Shown one piece after another: positions 35,035-41,869 of a stretch of 64,000 bases of DNA. The DNA comes from Modestobacter italicus. Its GTDB lineage: Bacteria > Actinomycetota > Actinomycetes > Mycobacteriales > Geodermatophilaceae. Location of the stretch: positions 434,001 to 498,000 of the forward strand of contig NC_017955.1 in NCBI RefSeq assembly GCF_000306785.1, written 5' to 3'. The stretch's first letter is position 1. Each line of letters opens with the position of its first letter. Under the pieces are notes generated by a model that was not told where the DNA came from, did not search any database, and worked only from the letters and a program-made list of their open reading frames with translations. Both the position numbers and the translations under genes were made by a program.

Positions 35035-36354
35035 ATGAAGATCGCCGTCATCGGCTGTGGCTACCTCGGCGCTGTCCACGCGGCGTCGATGGCCGAGCTC
35101 GGGCACGACGTCATCGGCATCGACGTCGACGAGCCCAAGATCCAGTCGCTGCAACAGGCCAGGGCCCCGTTCTACGAGCCCGGGTTCGAGGAGCTGCTCG
35201 GCACCAGCCTGCAGTCCGGACGGTTGCGGTTCAGCACCCGGATGGCCGACGCGGCCGGTTCCTCCATCTACTTCGTCTGCGTCGGGACGCCGCAGAAGCG
35301 GGGGGAGTACGCCGCGGACCTCCGTTACGTCGAGGCGGCCGCGGAGTCGCTGCTGGAGGTCGTGGCGCCCGGTGAGCTGGTGGCCGGCAAGTCGACGGTC
35401 CCGGTCGGGACGGCGGCGCGGCTGGCCGAGATGGTGAGCGGCAAGGTGCCCGGTGCGATGCTGGCGTGGAACCCGGAGTTCCTCCGGGAGGGCTTCGCCG
35501 TGCAGGACACCCTGCACCCCGACCGGCTGGTGTACGGCCTGCCGGCCGGTCCGTCCGCCGATGCCGCCCGCGCCCTCCTGGACGAGGTCTACGCCCCCAT
35601 CGTCGCGGCCGGCACCCCCCAGGTGATCACCGACTACGCCACCGCCGAGATGGTGAAGACGGCGGCCAACTCCTTCCTCGCCACGAAGATCTCCTTCATC
35701 AACGCCATGGCCGAGCTGTGCGAGGCCACCGGCGCGGACGTGAAGCTGCTGGCCGATGCGATCGGGCACGACGACCGGATCGGCCGGAAGTTCCTCAACG
35801 CCGGGTTGGGCTTCGGCGGGGGGTGCCTGCCCAAGGACATCCGGGCGTTCATGGCCCGGGCCGGGGAGCTGGGGGCGGACCAGGCGCTGACCTTCCTGCG
35901 CGAGGTGGACAACATCAACATGCGCCGCCGGATCCGGATGGTCGAGCTGGCCCGCGAGGTCTGCGACGGGTCGCTGCTGGGCAAGCGGGTGGCGGTGCTG
36001 GGCGCGGCGTTCAAGCCGGACAGCGACGACATCCGCGATTCCCCGGCGCTCAACGTCGCCGCGCAGCTGCAGCTGCAGGGCGCGGTCGTGCAGGTGACCG
36101 ACCCGGCAGCGGGTGACAACATCCGCCGCAGCTGGCCGCAGCTGGACGTCGTCGAGACCCCGGAGCAGGCAGCGGACCGCGCCGACGCTGTCCTGGTGCT
36201 GACGGAGTGGAAGCAGTACCGCGAGCTGGACCCCGTCGCCTTCGGCCAGGTCGTGAAGCAGAAGCGGGTACTGGACGGTCGCAACGCGCTGGACCGGGAC
36301 ACCTGGACGGCGGCCGGCTGGAGCTACCGGGCACTGGGCCGTCGCGCCGGCTGA
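35035..36354 (+). CDS. ugd: UDP-glucose 6-dehydrogenase
   Basis: 439 residues. NAD-binding start KIAVIGCGYLGAVHAASMAELGH, then VGTPQKRGEYAADLRYV, KSTVPVGTA, NPEFLREGFAVQDTLHPDR, and the catalytic Cys264 in GGGCLPKDIRAFM. The C-terminal domain has VAVLGAAFKPDSDDIRDSPAL. The enzyme oxidises UDP-glucose to UDP-glucuronate with two NAD+, giving an acidic sugar for the polymer. It lies 49 bases behind the glycosylphosphotransferase and only six bases before the first gene of the RiPP cluster, so read-through between the two systems is likely. Confidence 0.95.
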   Translation: MKIAVIGCGYLGAVHAASMAELGHDVIGIDVDEPKIQSLQQARAPFYEPGFEELLGTSLQSGRLRFSTRMADAAGSSIYFVCVGTPQKRGEYAADLRYVEAAAESLLEVVAPGELVAGKSTVPVGTAARLAEMVSGKVPGAMLAWNPEFLREGFAVQDTLHPDRLVYGLPAGPSADAARALLDEVYAPIVAAGTPQVITDYATAEMVKTAANSFLATKISFINAMAELCEATGADVKLLADAIGHDDRIGRKFLNAGLGFGGGCLPKDIRAFMARAGELGADQALTFLREVDNINMRRRIRMVELAREVCDGSLLGKRVAVLGAAFKPDSDDIRDSPALNVAAQLQLQGAVVQVTDPAAGDNIRRSWPQLDVVETPEQAADRADAVLVLTEWKQYRELDPVAFGQVVKQKRVLDGRNALDRDTWTAAGWSYRALGRRAG

Positions 36355-36360
36355 GTCGTC

Positions 36361-37524
36361 GTGATGCGGGGGAGCAGTCCGGACGACGTCCTGCTGTGGC
36401 TCTTCCGGACGGCGGCGGGACAGGCGTGCCCGCCGCCGCGGTGGCCGGTGGGTGCCGACACCAGGGCACTGCGGGCCGGGCTGGGCCACCACCGGGGATG
36501 GGGTCTCCTCGCCCGCTCCGGCCCGGCCGTGACCGGCCTGCCGGCCTCGGTGCTCGACGAGGCGGTGGAGCGCCGGCGGTCGATGGTCCGCCGGCGGCTG
36601 AGCCTGGACGCCGACCTGCGGGCGCTGGCCGGATCGCTGGACGCGGCCGGCGTGGCATGGGTCTGCATGAAGGGGCCGGTGCTCGCGGAGGTGTACGAGC
36701 GGGCCGGCGTCGGGGACGTGCGGTTCTTCTCCGACCTGGACCTGCTCGTGCACCCGGCCCGGTTCGCGGACGCGCTCCGGGCCTGCGGCGCGGCGGGGTC
36801 CGGACTGCTCACCAGGAACTTCGCCCTGCTGCGGGCGGCGGTGCCGGGTGAGCTGGCCCTCCAGGCGCGGCACGGCAGCGTCGTCGACCTGCACTGGAGC
36901 CTGGTGAACCGGCAGTCCCGCCGGGCCGCGACCCGGATCGACACCGGTGAGCTGATCGACCGGGCGCATCGCGCGGTGGTCGCAGGGTCGCCCGTTCCCG
37001 TCCTCCAGCCCGAGGACGCGCTCGTGCACGTCTGCCTGCACGCGGCCATGTCCGGCGGCACTCGCTTGTCCTGGCTGCTGGACGTCACGCTGACGATCGC
37101 GGACCGGACGGTCGACTGGCGGGCGGTGTCGGCGCGGGCCGTGGCGTGGGGCGTGGGGCCCGCCGTCGGGCTGGTCCTCCAGCGCAGCCGTGCGCTGCTG
37201 GGCGCGACCGTGCCCGGCCACGTCGTCGAGGGCCTCGTCCCGCAGCCGTGGCGGCTGGCCCAGGCGGTGTCGGTCGGCCGCGTCGTGGCGGCGCGGTCCG
37301 ACGTGCGGGGCGCGCCGGCCCGGCTCGCCCTGGGAGCCGTGCGGCACCGGTCCTCGGCCGCGGCGGCCGCGGCGGTCGCCGCCAGCGCCGGGCGCTGGGT
37401 GGCCATGCGACCGCGACCGGCCTTCGTGCAGTCCGCTGCGCACCCGGGTTCCACCCTGCACGCGGCCGGGGACGGGGCCGACCTGACCGCCTACCTCTCG
37501 GCCGTCAGCCGGCAGGTGGGATGA
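36361..37524 (+). CDS. Nucleotidyltransferase-like protein of the RiPP cluster
   Basis: 387 residues (GTG 36361 or ATG 36364). The recognisable part is the nucleotidyltransferase-type core VAWVCMKGPVLAEVYERAGVGDVRFFSDLDLLVHP, with the metal pair D125/D127, followed by VVDLHWSLVN. This matches the uncharacterised nucleotidyltransferase family often found beside lasso-peptide and related RiPP genes, where it is thought to modify the peptide or a partner. The C-terminal 150 residues are Ala/Arg/Val-rich without clear motifs. It starts six bases after ugd and is followed by the RRE gene. Confidence 0.8.
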   Translation: MMRGSSPDDVLLWLFRTAAGQACPPPRWPVGADTRALRAGLGHHRGWGLLARSGPAVTGLPASVLDEAVERRRSMVRRRLSLDADLRALAGSLDAAGVAWVCMKGPVLAEVYERAGVGDVRFFSDLDLLVHPARFADALRACGAAGSGLLTRNFALLRAAVPGELALQARHGSVVDLHWSLVNRQSRRAATRIDTGELIDRAHRAVVAGSPVPVLQPEDALVHVCLHAAMSGGTRLSWLLDVTLTIADRTVDWRAVSARAVAWGVGPAVGLVLQRSRALLGATVPGHVVEGLVPQPWRLAQAVSVGRVVAARSDVRGAPARLALGAVRHRSSAAAAAAVAASAGRWVAMRPRPAFVQSAAHPGSTLHAAGDGADLTAYLSAVSRQVG

Positions 37525-37601
37525 GGACCGGTGCAGGCGGTGCCCAGCAGGGCGCAGAGGATGGACCCGTGCCCGCGAGGGCTCGACGAGAGGGGACGAC
37601 C

Positions 37602-37883
37602 ATGGCCGACCCGGACACCGACGAGGTGCTGAGGCTGCGGGAGGGAGCGGTCACCTGGCGAGAGGTCGACGGCGAGGTCATCGTGCTCGACCTGCGCACC
37701 TCCGAGTACCTGGGCATCAACGAGGCGGGCAACCTGCTCTGGCGGGCCCTCGCCGACGGGGCGACCACGGCCGGCCTGGCCGGAGCGCTGGTCGAGCGGT
37801 TCGGCATCGATCCGGCGCGGGCCGAAGCCGACGTCGGGGCGTTCCTCACCGAGGCCCGGGCACGCCAGCTGCTGGAGCGGTGA
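37602..37883 (+). CDS. PqqD-like RiPP recognition element protein (lasso B1)
   Basis: 93 residues. The winged-helix RRE fold shows as WREVDGEVIVLDLRTSEYLGINEAGNLLWRALADG (strands 1-3 and first helix), then TTAGLAGALVERFGID and a C-terminal helix. Such proteins bind the leader peptide of RiPP precursors and hand it to the protease and cyclase. ATG at 37602 follows GAGAGGGG. Its stop overlaps the B2 gene by four bases, and the fixed order B1-B2-C is the standard lasso layout. Confidence 0.9.
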   Translation: MADPDTDEVLRLREGAVTWREVDGEVIVLDLRTSEYLGINEAGNLLWRALADGATTAGLAGALVERFGIDPARAEADVGAFLTEARARQLLER

Positions 37884-38308
37884 CCGCGTCGCCCGGGTAC
37901 CCGTCCCGGCTGCACGGACCGGAGCAGATGCGGGAGTACCGGCAGGCGAGGCGGATCGGGCGGTACAGCCCGGCCAACGTGCGCGCAGTGCTCTGGGCCT
38001 GGCGCGGGCTGCGGTCGGCTGCGCGTTCGCTGGCTGCCGACGGACTCGGCGCCACGGTGCCACGCCCGCCGCGGGTGCCCAGCGGAGCCCGGCGTGGGGT
38101 GGAGGCGGTGCTGCGCCGCACGTCGCCGACCTGCCTGGAGCGCAGCCTCGTGCTGCAGACCTGGCTGGCGGCGCACGGGGTGCCGTGCGAGGTCGTCGTC
38201 GGCGTGGCCCCGACGGCGGACGGGGTCGCGGCTCATGCCTGGCTGGACGTCGAGGCGGGCGACGAGACGGCGCTGCGGTACGTCGAGCTCCATCGGCTGG
38301 CGCCGTGA
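37880..38308 (+). CDS. Lasso peptide B2 leader peptidase (transglutaminase-like)
   Basis: 142 residues from GTG at 37880. The catalytic Cys85 lies in RTSPTCLERSLVLQTWLAAHG, His119 and Asp123 in AAHAWLDVE; C-H-D is the expected triad of this family. Full length for split B2 proteins (about 130-150). It cuts the precursor leader after presentation by the B1 protein. The N-terminal half is basic and Ala-rich. It is coupled to B1 and lies 16 bases before the cyclase gene. Confidence 0.9.
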   Translation: MTASPGYPSRLHGPEQMREYRQARRIGRYSPANVRAVLWAWRGLRSAARSLAADGLGATVPRPPRVPSGARRGVEAVLRRTSPTCLERSLVLQTWLAAHGVPCEVVVGVAPTADGVAAHAWLDVEAGDETALRYVELHRLAP

Positions 38309-38324
38309 CGGCTGGGGCGGGCCG

Positions 38325-39521
38325 GTGACCGAGGCCGTCGCCAGGCATCCGCACGCTCCCCAGCTGTCTCCGGTCGAGGTCGCCGCCGGGCTGACGCTGG
38401 GCTACGAGCCGGGGCGCCGGCCACCGACCGCCACCGGGGTGGGGATGCGGGCGGCGTTCGAGTCCGTCGTCCGCGAGGCGTTGTGCCGGCCGCCCTGCGT
38501 GGTCAGCTTCTCCGGCGGCCGGGACTCCTCCACGGTGCTCGCGGTGGCCCGGCTCGTCGCGCAGCGGGAGGGACTGCCGCCGCCGGTCGCGGTCAGCCTG
38601 CGCTTCCCCTCCGTCGCGCAGGCAGAGGAGTCGGCCTGGCAGGAGCAGGTCGTCGCTCAGGTGGGCCTGGCGGACTGGGTGCGTCTGCCGCTGGCCGACG
38701 AGCTGGACCTGCTCGGTCCGCGAGGGCAGCAGGTGCTCCGCCGGCACGGTGCCCTCTGGCCTGCCAACGCGTTCTTCCACGGACCGATCGCCGACCAGGC
38801 CACGGGCGGCTCGCTGCTGACCGGGGTGGGTGGTGACGAGCTGATGACCCCGAGCAGCGTCTGGGACCGGGTCAACCTGGTGCGCGGCCGGGTGGTGCGC
38901 CCCCGACCGGCGGACCTGCCGATGCTGCTGCTGTCCGGCCTCCCGGCGGCGGCGCGGAGCTGGGTGCTCCGGCGCCGGTCCGGTCCCGACCTGCACGCTC
39001 CGTGGCTGCGGCGGGGTGCGGGGGAGCAGGTGCAGGCGGCCTTCGCCGCGATGCGCACAGCGGGTCCGGTCCGCCACGACCGCGCACTGCTCCGCTTCTG
39101 GGGTTCGCGCTACCTCGCCGTCGGGCTGGACAGCCTCGCCCGGGTCGGCGCCGACGCCGGAGCAACCGTGTTCAGCCCGTTCTCCGACGGGCGGGTGGTC
39201 GCGGAGGCGGCGGCGGACCGCGGGCGCATGCCCCCGCGGAGCCGATCCCGCGCGATGCTGCTGGCCTTCTCCGACGTGCTGCCCCGTGAGATCCTCCGGC
39301 GGGGGAGCAAGGCCAGCTTCAACGGCGCGTTCTGGGGACCGCACACCAGGGAGTTCGTCGCCGGCTGGACCGGGCAGGGGGTCGACCAGGCTCTCGTCGA
39401 TGCCGACGCGCTGCACCGCGTGTGGCGCGGGGCGGACCCGGATGCGCGCAGCTACACTCTGCTCCAGACGGCATGGCTCGCCGCCGGGCGGGGGAGTGCC
39501 GCCGCGTCAGCTGCCCAGTGA
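38325..39521 (+). CDS. Short asparagine-synthetase-like RiPP cyclase (lasso C protein)
   Basis: 398 residues from GTG at 38325 (GGGGCGGG upstream). The ATP-pyrophosphatase loop FSGGRDSSTVLAVARL is at about residues 62-77; later VGGDELMTPSSVWD and RGSKASFNGAFWG fit the synthetase domain. Typical lasso C proteins of about 600 residues have an N-terminal glutaminase-like domain; only about 60 residues precede the loop here, so that domain is absent. Expected role: activates an Asp or Glu side chain as AMP ester and closes a macrolactam ring. The stop overlaps the convergent kinase gene end by 15 bases. Confidence 0.85.
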   Translation: MTEAVARHPHAPQLSPVEVAAGLTLGYEPGRRPPTATGVGMRAAFESVVREALCRPPCVVSFSGGRDSSTVLAVARLVAQREGLPPPVAVSLRFPSVAQAEESAWQEQVVAQVGLADWVRLPLADELDLLGPRGQQVLRRHGALWPANAFFHGPIADQATGGSLLTGVGGDELMTPSSVWDRVNLVRGRVVRPRPADLPMLLLSGLPAAARSWVLRRRSGPDLHAPWLRRGAGEQVQAAFAAMRTAGPVRHDRALLRFWGSRYLAVGLDSLARVGADAGATVFSPFSDGRVVAEAAADRGRMPPRSRSRAMLLAFSDVLPREILRRGSKASFNGAFWGPHTREFVAGWTGQGVDQALVDADALHRVWRGADPDARSYTLLQTAWLAAGRGSAAASAAQ

Positions 39522-40346
39522 CCGGAGGTGCTCGAGCAGGAGCCCGGTCGAGGCAGCCAACTGGGTCCAGTCCCGCGGTCGGCTGAACCGCACCATGGGC
39601 AGCGTCCCGAGCTCGAAGAAGTGCGCGGGGTCCGTCGGCGGTACGCCGAGCGCGATGTTCTCCCGCAGCACGCCCAGTCGTTCCCGGACGGGGATGCTGC
39701 TGATCGCGGTGGCACCCCAGCTCGGCAGCACCCAGCCGGCGAGCGGCACCGGCCCGGTGGCCGGGACGGGCACCCGCCATCGTTCGCGACGGCCGACCAC
39801 GCCGAGGGCCTCTCCCAGGCCCAGGTGCGCCGCGGCACCGGCCCGCAGGTCGACCAGGCCCGGGCCGGGCAGGGCGGTCCCGTCGTCGACGACCAGCACG
39901 TCGTCGGTCACCACCGGCAGACCCAGCAGGTGCGCCTGGGCGACGAGCGAGCTCTTGCCGGCCTCGCGGACGCCCAGCAGCCCCCAGGCGCGCCCGGCGA
40001 TCTCCACGGCGCCGGCGTGCAGCGCTTCCCGTCCGCACCAGCGGGCGAAGACGGTCGAGGCGAGCGCCAGGAACGGGTGCACGACGCTGCCGTCCGGATG
40101 GCCCGTGTCCAGCGTGAAGGCGGCGGTCATCGACGCACGATCGAGGACGGCGCTCCCCGCGCCGCTGCCCAGCCGGTAGCGCGCGGTGGAGTCGCTGAGC
40201 TCGTTGCGTTCGACGTCGGAGGGACCGACCCTGCGGGACACCTCGATCGGCGGGTCCTGAGGGCGGACCTGGCGCAGCAGGTGTGCCGCGCCGGGAAGGC
40301 CCCGGACCTCGAGCCCGTAGCAGCCCGTCGACACGAGCACCTCCAC
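39507..40346 (-). CDS. HPr-kinase-like kinase of the RiPP cluster
   Basis: 279 residues from GTG at 40346. LHAGAVEIAGRAWGLLGVREAGKSSLVAQA holds the Walker A loop (G125, G130-K131-S132), followed by LPVVTDDVLVVDDG (acidic D148-D149), the HPrK layout. Similar kinases in lasso clusters such as that of paeninodin phosphorylate the C-terminal Ser of the precursor. The precursor here also ends in Ser, so the same reaction is a reasonable inference. The gene is on the minus strand, divergent from the precursor, with 82 bases between. Confidence 0.82.
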   Translation of the reverse strand: MEVLVSTGCYGLEVRGLPGAAHLLRQVRPQDPPIEVSRRVGPSDVERNELSDSTARYRLGSGAGSAVLDRASMTAAFTLDTGHPDGSVVHPFLALASTVFARWCGREALHAGAVEIAGRAWGLLGVREAGKSSLVAQAHLLGLPVVTDDVLVVDDGTALPGPGLVDLRAGAAAHLGLGEALGVVGRRERWRVPVPATGPVPLAGWVLPSWGATAISSIPVRERLGVLRENIALGVPPTDPAHFFELGTLPMVRFSRPRDWTQLAASTGLLLEHLRSLGS

Positions 40347-40428
40347 GCTGGGGCCCTAGGGGGAACTGCCCGGTGCACGTCCGCCTGAGGGACCCTAGCC
40401 TGGCTGTTCACCGACTGAGAGGCACCCC
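40347..40428. promoter_or_regulatory. Divergent promoter region between kinase and precursor genes
   Basis: Must contain both promoters. For the precursor, TAGCCT (40396-40401) is a possible -10 box 27 bases before the ATG, and GAGAGG (40417-40422) the ribosome site. CCCTAGGG (40354-40361) is a perfect palindrome near the kinase start; CCCTAG recurs at 40393-40398, so it could be an operator for the LuxR-type regulators. No -35 match is convincing. Confidence 0.4.
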
Positions 40429-40596
40429 ATGGACACGAACAGCTACGAGGCGCCGACCATCACCACCATCGGCTCCCTGCACGAGATGACCCTCGACACC
40501 GGCAAGACCCTGGGCTCGAACGACGGGTTCTTCCTCGTCGGCATCCCCGGGGTCGCCGACGGCACGGCGATCGGCAACGCGCCGACCGTCTCCTGA
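40429..40596 (+). CDS. Lasso-like RiPP precursor peptide
   Basis: 55 residues, ATG at 40429 with GAGAGG six bases upstream. The leader has the RRE-binding motif Y6-E-A-P9-T-I11-x-x-x-G15, then SLHEMTL. The core is not standard. Reading Gly25 as core residue 1 (GKTLGSND) puts Asp32 at position 8, a normal ring size, but then Thr24 is at -1 instead of the usual -2. Reading Gly29 as residue 1 puts Thr27 at -2 as usual, but Asp then falls at position 4. The tail is hydrophobic and Gly-rich (GFFLVGIPGVADGTAIGNAP) and ends TVS; the final Ser may be the kinase target. Downstream: 21 bases to the regulator end. Confidence 0.85.
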   Translation: MDTNSYEAPTITTIGSLHEMTLDTGKTLGSNDGFFLVGIPGVADGTAIGNAPTVS

Positions 40597-40617
40597 CAAC
40601 CGCTGGCGGCCCGGAAC

Positions 40618-41295
40618 TCAGTGCTCCCGGGTCGTCGCGGCGGGAGCCGTTGGTGGCTCCAGCAGGCCCAGTTCCAGGGCGCGGGCCACGGCCTGCGCCT
40701 TGTTCTGCGCCCCGAGCTTGGCGAACAGCCGTGAACGGTGGCTCTCCACGGTCTTCGCCGACAGTCCCAGGTCGCGCGCGACGGTCTTGACCTGCACACC
40801 GCCGGTCAGGGCGAGGAGCACCTCCCGTTCCCGGGTCGTCAGGACGGGGACGGCGGGAGTGCGGAGCTCACGCCACTGCAGCAGCACCAGGCGGGCGACC
40901 GCCGGGTGCAGCGATGCGTGCCCGTCGGCCACGTCGCGCACCGCGGTGCGCAGGTCCTCCTCCGTGCTCGCCATCAGGGAGAGCGCGCCCGAGGCGCCGT
41001 GCAGGAGCAGTGACGGCAGCTCGGCGAGCGCCGGGCTGTCCGCGACGACGAGCACGCGGGCGCCGGTGCGCAGTGCCGCGGGCAGCAGGTCGAGCAGCGG
41101 TGTCCGGCCGACCTGGACGCCCGTCACCAGTACCGAGGGGTGCTTGCCGTACATCGATCGCAGGGCCGCCTCGTCCTCGGCCACCAGGACCTCGTGCTCC
41201 TGGGCCAGGGCCTCCCGGATCGACGAACGGACGAGTGGCGAGGACCCGGCGACGACGACCGGACCCCGGGCCGGCGCCGTGCCGCCGCCGACCAC
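40618..41295 (-). CDS. NarL/LuxR-type regulator with atypical receiver domain
   Basis: 225 residues from GTG at 41295, one base after the stop of the upstream regulator. The N-terminal half is receiver-like (VVVAGSSPLVRSSIREALAQ; VLVVADSPAL), but the strand that normally ends in the phospho-Asp reads VLVTGVQVG, without Asp. The C-terminal LuxR helix-turn-helix is complete: LTTREREVLLALTGGVQVKTVARDLGLSAKTVESHRSRLFAKLGAQNKAQAVARALELGLL. It therefore likely binds DNA but is probably not controlled by phosphorylation. A longer frame reaches 41730, but that extension is the neighbour's DNA read in another frame. Probable controller of the RiPP cluster. Confidence 0.82.
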   Translation of the reverse strand: MVGGGTAPARGPVVVAGSSPLVRSSIREALAQEHEVLVAEDEAALRSMYGKHPSVLVTGVQVGRTPLLDLLPAALRTGARVLVVADSPALAELPSLLLHGASGALSLMASTEEDLRTAVRDVADGHASLHPAVARLVLLQWRELRTPAVPVLTTREREVLLALTGGVQVKTVARDLGLSAKTVESHRSRLFAKLGAQNKAQAVARALELGLLEPPTAPAATTREH

Positions 41296-41296
41296 G

Positions 41297-41810
41297 TCAG
41301 GCGCCTCTGCGCTGCAGGGACGCGCCCGCCGCCCGGAGCTCGTAGGCACGGCGGACCGCCTCCACCGGCGTGGTGGCGTCCAGCTTGGCGAGGACCCGGC
41401 GGCGCGCGTTCTGCACGGACTTGGTGGAGACGCCCAGCCGATCAGCGCACTCGCGGGCGGTCCAGCCACCGGCCAACCCGTCGAGCACGGCCTCCTCGTG
41501 GGCCGACAGCGGGACGAACGGCGGCTGCTCGCCCGTCGTCGGCCCGCCGCCGGCGACCGCGCGCTGGACGAGGGCCAGCAGGGCCGGGACGTCCGTGACG
41601 TCGACGTCCCCGGCGTGCGCGACCGCCCCGGTCCAGCGAGGTCACCGGCGGCGCACCGGTCAGCCAGACGTCGACGTCCGGGGGGAGGGGCGTGCGGTCT
41701 CCGGTCGGTGCCGCGTCGACGACCGCACACCCGGCGGCGCTGAGCGACGCCACGAGCCGAGCACGGACCACCGGTCGGGGGTCGACCACGCCGATCCGCA
41801 CGGTCGCCAT
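41297..41810 (-). pseudogene. Second NarL/LuxR-type regulator, frameshifted
   Basis: Frame one starts ATG at 41810 (MATVRIGVVDPRPVVRARLV, receiver-like) and has VDVWLTGAPPVTSLDR, again with no Asp at the phospho site. Frame two continues with AVAHAGDVDVTDVPALLAL, PPFVPLSAHEEAVLDGLAGG and the helix-turn-helix TARECADRLGVSTKSVQNAR, stopping at 41297. The span of 514 bases has one base too many; the switch is near 41625-41634 in a GC run. It stands one base upstream of the intact regulator, in the same operon. Real mutation or sequence error. Divergent from the ABC exporter. Confidence 0.85.
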
Positions 41811-41869
41811 CTCCTCGCCCCGAGCAGCCACCATGGTCGGCACGATAGGTGACGCTTAGGCTACCTGCC
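41811..41869. promoter_or_regulatory. Divergent promoter region, regulators / ABC exporter
   Basis: 59 bases between the regulator start (41810) and the exporter start (41870). TAGGCT at 41857-41862 lies seven bases before GTG 41870, the spacing expected for a leaderless transcript; no Shine-Dalgarno sequence is seen there. No -35 match. Confidence 0.35.

Noticed and set aside
34930-37461. Minus-strand frame of 843 codons
   Set aside because: Antisense to ugd and the nucleotidyltransferase gene, both with full family motifs; His/Arg/Gln-rich low-complexity product.
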